Shown here piece by piece: positions 14,954 through 22,903 of a stretch of 43,534 nt of DNA. Origin of the DNA: Coriobacteriales bacterium (lineage in GTDB: Bacteria; Actinomycetota; Coriobacteriia; Coriobacteriales; UMGS124); contig JAFWFL010000087.1 of NCBI GenBank assembly GCA_017515595.1, positions 1 through 43,534 on the forward strand. The letters are read 5' to 3'. The notes beneath the pieces were generated by a model that made no database searches, had not been told where the DNA came from, and saw only the letters and a program-made list of their open reading frames with translations. A program made the translations under genes and the position numbers. Positions within the stretch are counted from its first letter, which is position 1. Each line of letters opens with the position of its first letter.

Positions 14954-16411
14954 GTGAGGTATATACTGAATGGACGGTACCGCTTTCGCGGCTGGAAAAA
15001 GGCACAGACCGGCGTTTATGATGCCGCTACAAAGACAGCCAAATTCCTGAACAAAAAACAGTATCTGATGCTTCTGCGGTGCGACGGTGCACATGATCTT
15101 GATGAACAGGACCTCTCTGAGGAAGATAAGAAATTCTTTGAGGAACTCTTAAACAGCGAGGTTATTCGCCCTGCCCGCTTAATGGAGCTTTTGCATCCCG
15201 TGCAGAGCTACAAAGAATATCCTGCAGAATACCGTAAGTCAGTACAGTGGTCTATTACCGGCGCCTGCAACCTCAAATGCCGGCACTGCTTTATGTCTGC
15301 GCCGCATGCAAAGCACGGCGCACCAAGCCACGAGCAAATTATTGCAATTGCTGACCAGCTTGCCGAGTGCGGCATCTTTCAGGTGAGCCTGACCGGTGGT
15401 GAACCGCTTATCCGCGAAGATTTTCTTGACATCATTGACGCTTTAAATGAACGCGAGATTGGTATCGACACCATCTACACCAACGGCTGGCTGGTAGATG
15501 AAGCTTTTTTGGATGATCTCGACAAACATCATGTTCACCCTCCCTTCCAGCTGAGCTTTGACGGCGTGGGCTGGCACGACTTCCTGCGGGGAGTACCAGG
15601 AGCTGAGGACCGCACAATCAGTGCTTTAAAACTGCTGCAAAAACGAGGTTGCCCGGTGTCAATATCAATGTGCATGCATCGCAAGAACCGCCACACCTTG
15701 CGCAAAAGCATAAACTTACTGGCTTCCCTGGGGGTGCGCAGCGTCAAATGCGGATCCATGATGCAACTGGGCGAATGGGCACAGCCGGAGCTGCATGACC
15801 TTCAACTGACAAAAGAGGAAGAGCTGCAGATGTTTGAGGAGTACATTCCGCAGTACTTTGAGGACGATGCACCTGTTTCCCTCATGCTGGGCGGAGTCTT
15901 TATGTACGACCCCGGCGACCCCATGTGGAACATCTTCTTCCGCCGGGAGTGCGCTCCTGAAGACGAGCGTCTTATGCCTTCTTGCGGTATTTTAACCAAG
16001 AACTTCTATATTGGGGCCGAGGGTATGGTATGCCCCTGCATGGGCATGGGGGATTGCGGCTATGCCAAGAACTTCCCCAACCTGTTCGAGACACCGCTCA
16101 GAGAAATCCTCGACGATTCTGACTTCACGCACTTATGCCAGACTAAGGTGGGCGATATCCGGGATGCCAACCCTCAGTGCAGAGAATGCAAATACCTTGA
16201 CCGCTGCACCGGCGGCTGCCGCAACTCAGCCCTCATGGCAGGCGACAACTACTGTGGTATTGACCCAGAGCAATGCTGGTTCTTTGAACACAACGGAGAA
16301 GAGCGGATCGCAGCTGCCGCCAAAGATGCCTTCGAAGCATATATCAGACGTCACCCACCAACAAACGGGCAAGCAAAGCCTGCTGATGACGCGATGGCAG
16401 AATGCCCGTAA
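14954..16411 (+). CDS. Radical SAM/SPASM peptide maturase
   Basis: A 485-residue enzyme. Residues 1-75 resemble a PqqD-like precursor-recognition domain. The radical SAM core starts at about 97 with TGACNLKCRHC; C105, C109 and C112 hold the [4Fe-4S] cluster. TGGEPL is the SAM-binding GGE motif. The C-terminal SPASM region is Cys-rich (SCGI, CPCMGMGDC, CRECKYLDRCTGGC, then C near YCGID), enough for two auxiliary clusters. Such enzymes install thioether, C-C or C-O links in RiPP precursors. The gene immediately before the Nif11 precursor makes that its likely substrate. GTG start at 14954 after GAGGAG. Product chemistry cannot be read from the sequence. Confidence 0.88.
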   Translation: MRYILNGRYRFRGWKKAQTGVYDAATKTAKFLNKKQYLMLLRCDGAHDLDEQDLSEEDKKFFEELLNSEVIRPARLMELLHPVQSYKEYPAEYRKSVQWSITGACNLKCRHCFMSAPHAKHGAPSHEQIIAIADQLAECGIFQVSLTGGEPLIREDFLDIIDALNEREIGIDTIYTNGWLVDEAFLDDLDKHHVHPPFQLSFDGVGWHDFLRGVPGAEDRTISALKLLQKRGCPVSISMCMHRKNRHTLRKSINLLASLGVRSVKCGSMMQLGEWAQPELHDLQLTKEEELQMFEEYIPQYFEDDAPVSLMLGGVFMYDPGDPMWNIFFRRECAPEDERLMPSCGILTKNFYIGAEGMVCPCMGMGDCGYAKNFPNLFETPLREILDDSDFTHLCQTKVGDIRDANPQCRECKYLDRCTGGCRNSALMAGDNYCGIDPEQCWFFEHNGEERIAAAAKDAFEAYIRRHPPTNGQAKPADDAMAECP

Positions 16412-16493
16412 TACCCAGCGGGCAATAAAACGGATACATAGCGTGGATTGCGCTTTGTATAAAGAAAACAAGCAATGAGAAAGGAATGGAAAA

Positions 16494-16961
16494 ATGGCAA
16501 TCGAGAAGGTAAAGAGTTTCTTTGAAAAGCTGAATGAGGATCCTGAAGCGCAGAAGCTGTTCGAAGCGCTTCCTGCAGCGGAGAATCCGGAGGATGCCGC
16601 CAAGGCATATGCCGGCCTTGCAGCACAGCTCGGTTTCAGCCTGACTGCAGAAGATTTTGCCGAGGCTTACAAGGAATCTGAAGCACGCAGGCATAAGGAC
16701 ACCGAGGAGACGGCTCAGAAGGTCGGTGCTATTGATGACGAGGAGCTCGAGGCGGTAGCCGGAGGTGTCATTGATCACGGCGACTCCTGCTACAGTGACT
16801 GGCAGTGCAATAAAACCTATGAGGATTACGAGAACTGCTGGAGTAATGATGCATGCGACAATTCGGTCACTCATTACAAGGGCTACATCTGCTATTGGGA
16901 AAATAAAGGAACCTGCAATATCCTTGCATCAAAGAATGGAGGGTGTTCGTGGTTCTTCTAG
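16494..16961 (+). CDS. Nif11-type RiPP precursor peptide
   Basis: A 155-residue precursor. Residues 1-91 are a Nif11-like leader (KVKSFFEKLNEDPEAQKLFEAL, then the helical AAQLGFSLTAEDFAEAY) ending DDEELEAVAGG at 90-91. The core, 92-155, has seven cysteines (99, 105, 115, 121, 133, 141, 151) and twelve aromatic residues, with CX5C pairs at CYSDWQC and CWSNDAC. Such a core suits radical SAM-made thioethers, disulfides or aromatic crosslinks. ATG follows GAAAGGA. A hairpin at 17094 separates it from the exporter genes, as expected when precursor mRNA must exceed transporter mRNA. Confidence 0.88.
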   Translation: MAIEKVKSFFEKLNEDPEAQKLFEALPAAENPEDAAKAYAGLAAQLGFSLTAEDFAEAYKESEARRHKDTEETAQKVGAIDDEELEAVAGGVIDHGDSCYSDWQCNKTYEDYENCWSNDACDNSVTHYKGYICYWENKGTCNILASKNGGCSWFF

Positions 16962-17093
16962 AGTCACAATACCTGATGCATTCAGTGGCCGGTACTAGTG
17001 CTACACCAAGTTATTGCTTTTTGGAGTCATGACGCCGGGACCGCTTACTGCCATCCCATAAGCGTTGGTGAGTCTGAATAATATCTTGTTTAA

Positions 17094-17139
17094 CCCCGGC
17101 CTCTCCGGAACGCAATAAATGCCTTCCGGAGGGCTGGGG
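17094..17139 (+). other. Stem-loop between precursor and exporter genes
   Basis: CCCCGGCCTCTCCGGAA (17094-17110) pairs with TTCCGGAGGGCTGGGG (17124-17139) with one bulge and a 13-nt loop. There is no T-run, so it probably stabilises the precursor mRNA or partly halts transcription before the exporter. Confidence 0.65.
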
Positions 17140-17186
17140 TGTAATTGGTTAGAGAACCGCTTAGACCGCAAATGAAACGAGGGCAT

Positions 17187-19424
17187 ATGCGAGACAAGGC
17201 AATCAAGCAGCCGGTGAGGTCCGGTGTTGCAAAAGTGCCTGTTATCATGCAGATGGAAGCGCTGGAATGTGGCGCCGCTTCCTTATGCATGGTGCTGGCA
17301 TATTACAACAAGTGGATCCCTTTAGAGCAGGTCCGCGCAGACTGCGGCGTAAGCCGTGACGGCTCAAACGCACGCAACGTCCTCAAAGCAGCCCGCAGTT
17401 ATGGCCTTAATGCCCAAGGGTACCGCTATGAGCCGGAGGATCTTCAGCGGGAGGGAACGTTCCCCTGTATTATTCACTGGGAGTTTAACCACTTTGTGGT
17501 CTGCGACGGCTTTAAGGGAGATAAAGTTTACCTCAACGACCCTGCCAAAGGCAGCTATGCCGTAAGCAGGGAGCGCTTTGATGAGAGCTTTACCGGCATC
17601 GCGATTCTGTTTGAACCGGGCGAAAACTTTGAGCCCAGCGGCAAGCCAAAAAGTGTGTTGGACTTTGCACGCAAACGCCTGCAAGGCGCCGGTCCGGCTA
17701 TCGCCTTTGTAGCAATTACCACAGTCATCGCCTCACTTGCTGCCATTCTCAACGCAGGCTTCTCACGCGTGTTTATGGACCAGCTTCTACCCGGGCGTAA
17801 TGAAGACTGGATTGTACCGTTCTTTATAGGTTTGGGTATACTCACGCTCCTCCAGCTTGTATCTGCCTGGATTCAGGCAATATATGCGCTTCGCCTCAAC
17901 GGCAAGATGGCTGCTGTGGGCAGTAGTACGTACCTTTGGCATGTGCTGCGCCTGCCCATGGAGTTCTTCTCACAACGCATGGCCGGCGACATCCAAATGC
18001 GCAAGGAGTCAAACGCTACCATTGCAAGTAACCTTGTCAACACCGTAGCGCCGCTTGTTCTTAATACCGCTATGATGGTCTTTTACCTGGTCGTGATGCT
18101 GCGCTACTCGGTTTTGCTCACAGCTATTGGTCTGGGCGGTGTGGCAATAAACGCGGGAGTCTCGCGCTACATCTCGGCCAAACGCGTCAACATCACGCGC
18201 GTCATGATGCGCGATGCAGGCAAGCTCTCGTCATCCACAGCGAGCGCGATTGATATGATCGAGACCATCAAAGCGAGCGGTGCCGAGAATGGATACTTTG
18301 AGAAATGGGCCGGCTACCAGGCATCCGTCAACACACAGAACGTTCGCTACCTCAAACAGAACCAGTATCTGGGCCTCATTCCCAGCGCTGTTGGGACGGT
18401 AACTAATGTCGCTGTATTAGTGCTTGGCGTGTGGCTCACCATGCAGGGGCAGTTCACGGCTGGCATGGTCTTTGCATTCCAAGGGTTCATGGGTGCCTTC
18501 ACAGCTCCCGCCAGCGAGCTCATCAGTGCGGGCCAGTCAATTCAGGAGATGCGCACCTCAATGGAGCGCGTTAATGACGTAATGGAATACCCGCTCGACC
18601 CGGTTTTTTCGCAAGAAGTAAAGGCTCAGGATGAGCAGACTCCGGTTGAGAGCCAACCGCACACTGAAGTCTTAACCCAGGCAGAAGAGCAGAGCTTTGA
18701 TAAACTCTCGGGCACCTTGAGCCTGCGCCATGTGACCTTTGGCTACTCCAAGCTCGCCGCTCCCCTTATTGAGGACTTCAACCTCGAGCTCAAGCGCGGT
18801 CAGCGGGTTGCCTTTGTGGGTACCTCAGGATGCGGCAAGTCTACGCTTTCAAAGCTTATTTCAGGACTTTACCAGCCCTGGAGTGGCGAGATACTCTTTG
18901 ACGGAAAACCCATTGATGCTATAGACCGTGCCGTATTCACCGGGTCTGTGGCGGTGGTTGACCAGGATATCATTCTCTTTGAAGACAGCATTGCAGCCAA
19001 TATCAGGATGTGGGACAACTCCATTGAAGACTTTGAAGTAATTATGGCTGCCCGCGATGCCAGTATTCATGAGGATATCATGCGCAGAGCCGGCGGCTAC
19101 CAATATAAGATCACTGAAGGCGGCCGCGACTTCTCGGGCGGGCAGCGGCAGCGCCTCGAGATCGCCCGTGTTCTGGCTCAAGACCCCACAATTATTATCA
19201 TGGACGAGGCAACGAGCGCTCTTGATGCCCGTACAGAGTACGAGGTAGTCGACTCTATTAAAAACCGTGGCATCACCTGCATTGTCATTGCGCACCGGCT
19301 TTCCACCATCCGCGATTGTGATGAAATTATTGTACTTGACCGGGGCCATGTGGTAGAGCGGGGCACCCATGACGAGCTCATGGCACTTGGCGGCACTTAC
19401 AAAACGCTCGTGAGCAGCGAATAG
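17187..19424 (+). CDS. NHLM-type peptidase-containing ABC exporter
   Basis: A 745-residue protein with three parts. The C39 peptidase (about 17-135) has Q22, catalytic C28 (ALECGAAS), H102 (HWEFNHF) and D118 (NDPAKG). Six transmembrane helices lie at about 160-440. The ATPase has Walker A GTSGCGKST near 543, signature FSGGQRQR near 648 and IIIMDEATSALD. It should cut leaders after the double glycine and export the core. The ATG at 17187 follows CGAGGG at short spacing; 17172 is an alternative start. A 14-bp gap leads to the second exporter gene, which it probably partners. Confidence 0.9.
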   Translation: MRDKAIKQPVRSGVAKVPVIMQMEALECGAASLCMVLAYYNKWIPLEQVRADCGVSRDGSNARNVLKAARSYGLNAQGYRYEPEDLQREGTFPCIIHWEFNHFVVCDGFKGDKVYLNDPAKGSYAVSRERFDESFTGIAILFEPGENFEPSGKPKSVLDFARKRLQGAGPAIAFVAITTVIASLAAILNAGFSRVFMDQLLPGRNEDWIVPFFIGLGILTLLQLVSAWIQAIYALRLNGKMAAVGSSTYLWHVLRLPMEFFSQRMAGDIQMRKESNATIASNLVNTVAPLVLNTAMMVFYLVVMLRYSVLLTAIGLGGVAINAGVSRYISAKRVNITRVMMRDAGKLSSSTASAIDMIETIKASGAENGYFEKWAGYQASVNTQNVRYLKQNQYLGLIPSAVGTVTNVAVLVLGVWLTMQGQFTAGMVFAFQGFMGAFTAPASELISAGQSIQEMRTSMERVNDVMEYPLDPVFSQEVKAQDEQTPVESQPHTEVLTQAEEQSFDKLSGTLSLRHVTFGYSKLAAPLIEDFNLELKRGQRVAFVGTSGCGKSTLSKLISGLYQPWSGEILFDGKPIDAIDRAVFTGSVAVVDQDIILFEDSIAANIRMWDNSIEDFEVIMAARDASIHEDIMRRAGGYQYKITEGGRDFSGGQRQRLEIARVLAQDPTIIIMDEATSALDARTEYEVVDSIKNRGITCIVIAHRLSTIRDCDEIIVLDRGHVVERGTHDELMALGGTYKTLVSSE

Positions 19425-19437
19425 GAAGGAGGAAACG

Positions 19438-21639
19438 ATGGGTTGGTTTGATGAACAAATACGGCAGCGCAAACTGGCAGACGATGCCGCTTTTGAGGAC
19501 TCCTTCCACCAAATTGCCGGCGCGGTTATGGGCCGGCAGATGTCTGACGCCCTGAATAGCGACAGGCAGCTCGCCACTGATGCCATTGGCGAAATTCTTA
19601 AATATTACCATGTGAAACCCCGCGAAGTACCGGACAGTGTTAAAGATATAAATGAGGTGCTTGAGCACCTCATGAGACCGAGCGGTATCATGCGCCGCAC
19701 CGTACGCTTGGACAAAGGCTGGCGCAAGGATGCGGTAGGCGCTATGCTGGGCACCCGTACAGATGATGGCAGCGTTGTAGCACTCCTGCCCAGCGGTATG
19801 GCCGGCTATAAGTATTATGACCGTGCTTCAGGCACATATGTACGTGTGAACTCCCGTAACGAAAGCCTCATACATACCGAGGCGATTGCTTTTTATAAAC
19901 CATTCCCGCTCAAGAAGATGGGTATTGGAACATTAATGCGATACATTTGGGAGCAGGTTGCTCCTGCTGACCTTGCCATGCTCTGCATCATCATGGCCTT
20001 TGTCACGCTGGTAGGCATGCTCACGCCGCGCATCAACGCTATGCTCTTCTCTGACGTGCTTGCCTCAGGCAGCGCGAGCGTACTGGTGGGCACGGGCATC
20101 TTTTTGCTTTGTGCTATGTTGAGCAGTTTGGTTTTTGGTGTAGTCTCGGCATTGGTAAATGCCCGCATTATGACCAAAATGAGCGTCAATGTAGAAGCGG
20201 CTTCTATGATGCGGATGCTGTCTCTGCCGGCGAATTTCTTCAAAAACTACAGCGCAGGCGAGTTATCAAACAGGTTGCAATACATGAATACCCTGGCCGA
20301 GCAGCTCGTGAGTATTGTGCTCTCGTCAGCTTTAACCTCGGTATTCTCGCTTGCCTACGTTGCTCAGATATTCTTGTATGCTCCAGCCTTGGTTGCTCCG
20401 GCACTTACGGTCACGTTCCTCACGCTGGCCGTAACAATTGCCACCGTCCTTATTCAAGTGCGAATAACGCGCGAGCGGATGCTCTTGGGCAGTAAAGAAA
20501 GCGGTATCAGTTATTCTCTCATCTCAGGCATCCAAAAGATACGCCTTTGCGGTGCCGAGAAGCGCGCTTTTGGCCGTTGGGGTAAGGCATATGCCAAGCA
20601 AGCCGCACTGACGTACAACCCGCCCACGTTACTCAAAGTAAGCCAAGTAATCATCAGCGCAATCTCTTTGGTGGGAACCATGGTGATGTACTACGCAGCT
20701 ATCGCAAGCCAGGTCTCGATTGCTGAGTACTATGCCTTTAACACAGCCTATGGCATGGTCAACGCCGCCTTTCTCTCGCTTGCGTCTGTCGCAGCCTCCA
20801 TTGCCCAAATACGCCCCACACTCGAAATGATTAAACCTCTCATGGAGACCGTTCCGGAGGTATCTGAGGACAAAGAGGTTGTTACCCGGCTTTCCGGCGG
20901 TGTAGAACTCAACAACGTTACCTTCCGCTACAGCGAAGACATGCCGCCTATACTTGACAACATAAGTCTCAAAATCAGACCCGGCCAGTACGTAGCCATT
21001 GTGGGCAAAACCGGCTGCGGCAAGAGCACCCTCATGCGTGTAATGCTGGGATTCGAAACGCCTCAAAAAGGTGCGGTTTACTACGACGGCAGAGATTTGA
21101 CAAGCATCGACCTCAAGTCGCTACGGCGCAAGATTGGCACCGTCATGCAAAACGGTAAACTCTTTACCGGCAATATCTTCTCGAACATCACCATCTCAGC
21201 CCCCTGGCTTACGCTTAATGATGCTTGGGAAGCAGCAGAGATCGCGGGTTTGGCCGAGGATATCCGCCACATGCCCATGGGAATGCACACCCTCATCTCA
21301 GAAGGTCAGGGCGGCGTCTCGGGCGGGCAGCGGCAGCGCATCCTCATTGCGCGCGCTGTAGCGCCTAAGCCGCGCCTGCTTATGTTTGATGAAGCAACAA
21401 GCGCTCTTGACAACCTCACACAAAAACAGGTGAGCGAAGCGCTTGACAAGATGAAGTGCACGCGCATTGTTATTGCCCACCGCCTCTCAACCATCCGCCA
21501 ATGTGACCGCATCATTGTATTGGACAAAGGCAAAATTGTAGAAGACGGCACTTATGAAGAACTCATTGCGGCAAACGGCAGCTTTGCTGAACTGGTTGAG
21601 AGACAGAGGCTCGATAATCCCAAAGAAGTATCCCAATAA
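19438..21639 (+). CDS. NHLM-type second ABC exporter subunit
   Basis: A 733-residue ABC protein. The N-terminal 160 residues form a cytoplasmic domain unrelated to C39. Six transmembrane helices (about 165-455) and an ATPase follow, with Walker A GKTGCGKST near 522, signature VSGGQRQR near 626 and LLMFDEATSALD near 650. Peptidase-less partners of this layout are the second ABC subunit of NHLM bacteriocin-type systems, where they sit next to the C39 subunit as here. It follows a strong AGGAAGGAGG. It probably forms a heterodimer with the preceding subunit. Confidence 0.88.
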   Translation: MGWFDEQIRQRKLADDAAFEDSFHQIAGAVMGRQMSDALNSDRQLATDAIGEILKYYHVKPREVPDSVKDINEVLEHLMRPSGIMRRTVRLDKGWRKDAVGAMLGTRTDDGSVVALLPSGMAGYKYYDRASGTYVRVNSRNESLIHTEAIAFYKPFPLKKMGIGTLMRYIWEQVAPADLAMLCIIMAFVTLVGMLTPRINAMLFSDVLASGSASVLVGTGIFLLCAMLSSLVFGVVSALVNARIMTKMSVNVEAASMMRMLSLPANFFKNYSAGELSNRLQYMNTLAEQLVSIVLSSALTSVFSLAYVAQIFLYAPALVAPALTVTFLTLAVTIATVLIQVRITRERMLLGSKESGISYSLISGIQKIRLCGAEKRAFGRWGKAYAKQAALTYNPPTLLKVSQVIISAISLVGTMVMYYAAIASQVSIAEYYAFNTAYGMVNAAFLSLASVAASIAQIRPTLEMIKPLMETVPEVSEDKEVVTRLSGGVELNNVTFRYSEDMPPILDNISLKIRPGQYVAIVGKTGCGKSTLMRVMLGFETPQKGAVYYDGRDLTSIDLKSLRRKIGTVMQNGKLFTGNIFSNITISAPWLTLNDAWEAAEIAGLAEDIRHMPMGMHTLISEGQGGVSGGQRQRILIARAVAPKPRLLMFDEATSALDNLTQKQVSEALDKMKCTRIVIAHRLSTIRQCDRIIVLDKGKIVEDGTYEELIAANGSFAELVERQRLDNPKEVSQ

Positions 21640-21659
21640 CAAAAACGAAAGGCAATGAG

Positions 21660-21962
21660 ATGCTCGAGATTCGCAAAAAACAGGATGGCGATACACTTAA
21701 CGTAGCGCTTATAGGACGGCTTGATACCGTTACTTCACCTCAGCTTGAAGGCGAACTTCGCGTTGCAGTGAATGACGTTAAAACACTCATATTTGATCTC
21801 GCAGACCTTGAGTATGTTTCTTCTGCCGGGCTGCGCGTCTTTTTGAGCGCTCAAAAAGTCATGAACCGCCAGGGCGAAATGAAGGTGCGCCATATACGGC
21901 CCGGAATCATGGAGATTCTTGAGGTTACGGGGTTTATTGACCTCTTGGATATTGAAGAATAA
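21660..21962 (+). CDS. STAS-domain anti-sigma factor antagonist
   Basis: A 100-residue single STAS domain. The conserved phosphorylation region is LEYVSSAGLRV, with Ser54/Ser55. Proteins of the SpoIIAA/RsbV type are phosphorylated here by an anti-sigma kinase and reactivated by a PP2C phosphatase; both occur downstream (25985 and 22904). GAAAGG precedes the ATG. It begins 20 bp after the exporter, in the same run. Confidence 0.92.
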   Translation: MLEIRKKQDGDTLNVALIGRLDTVTSPQLEGELRVAVNDVKTLIFDLADLEYVSSAGLRVFLSAQKVMNRQGEMKVRHIRPGIMEILEVTGFIDLLDIEE

Positions 21963-21973
21963 AGGTATTGCAA

Positions 21974-22897
21974 ATGCAGGACGGCCACAGCTTGGATTTC
22001 ACACCGGTGCGCCTTACTGACTATGACCGGATATATGCTTATACTTCGCGGTTTGGAGAAGGTTCTTGCCAGCATTCGCCGGTAAGCATGTATTCTTTGG
22101 CCGAGAAGTATGGCGATGCTGTTTGCGAGTATGACAGTGTGCTTTTTACGCTGCGAAACAAGCTTTGCAGCAGCAAATACCGTGTTTACCTTGCCCCACT
22201 GGGAGATGCCCGTTCAATGGGCACGGCATATGCAAAGATAGCCGGTGATGCAGCCGCATATGGCAAAAAAGCGTGCTTTTTCACACTTACACAGGCACAA
22301 ACAAAAGTATTGGAAGAAGCATTACCGGGACGTTTCACTATTAGCGAAGACCGTGACCTTGCTGAGTATTTCTATTCCACAGAGGTTATGGCTAGCTTTT
22401 CTGGGCATGCGCTCCAGCGCAAGCGCGGTGAAATTCATGCATTTTGGGCTGCTTATAGCAGCCGGGCCTCTGTTGTACCAATACAGCCCTCTGATATGGC
22501 TGAAGTGCTTGATTTTGAACATAAATGGCTTGCCGGTAACGCTCAAACGCATGATGCAGAAGCTTTAGAGCGCGAATCACGAATGATTGAGCTGCAGATG
22601 GCATACTTTGACGCCTTGCATCTGTGTGGTGTTATAGCATATATTGACGGGCGCATATGCGGATTCACCTACGGCACCAAGTTATGTGAGAACGTTTTTG
22701 ACGCAATTATTGAGAAAGGCAGCCGGGAGGTACCACATCTCTATAAAGTACTCAGGCAGGAGCTTGCAAAACAGTGTGCCTGTGGATGTACATACATAAA
22801 TATTGAGGAAGATTTGGGGGTTGAGGGACTCAGGGCAATGAAACTTGCCTATCACCCCCACCATTTGCTCCGCAAATACCGGGCAACCGAGAAGTAG
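21974..22897 (+). CDS. DUF2156 / LPG-synthase C-terminal domain protein
   Basis: A 307-residue cytoplasmic protein of two GNAT-like halves, with LDFTPVRLTDYDRIYAYT at the start and INIEEDLGVEGLRAMKLAY near the end. This matches DUF2156 (the soluble catalytic domain of aminoacyl-phosphatidylglycerol synthases), without the membrane flippase part. In MprF-type enzymes the domain transfers amino acids from aminoacyl-tRNA to lipid; stand-alone members have unknown acceptors. In this island it might modify lipid for self-protection or modify the peptide; both are inference. ATG at 21974 after AAAGG; a TTG at 21968 is possible. Confidence 0.75.
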   Translation: MQDGHSLDFTPVRLTDYDRIYAYTSRFGEGSCQHSPVSMYSLAEKYGDAVCEYDSVLFTLRNKLCSSKYRVYLAPLGDARSMGTAYAKIAGDAAAYGKKACFFTLTQAQTKVLEEALPGRFTISEDRDLAEYFYSTEVMASFSGHALQRKRGEIHAFWAAYSSRASVVPIQPSDMAEVLDFEHKWLAGNAQTHDAEALERESRMIELQMAYFDALHLCGVIAYIDGRICGFTYGTKLCENVFDAIIEKGSREVPHLYKVLRQELAKQCACGCTYINIEEDLGVEGLRAMKLAYHPHHLLRKYRATEK

Positions 22898-22903
22898 GCA
22901 GAC

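Noticed and set aside
14954-16961. SCIFF (six-Cys-in-45) ranthipeptide system
   Set aside because: The precursor has a long Nif11 leader and seven Cys in 64 residues, unlike the short conserved SCIFF peptide.
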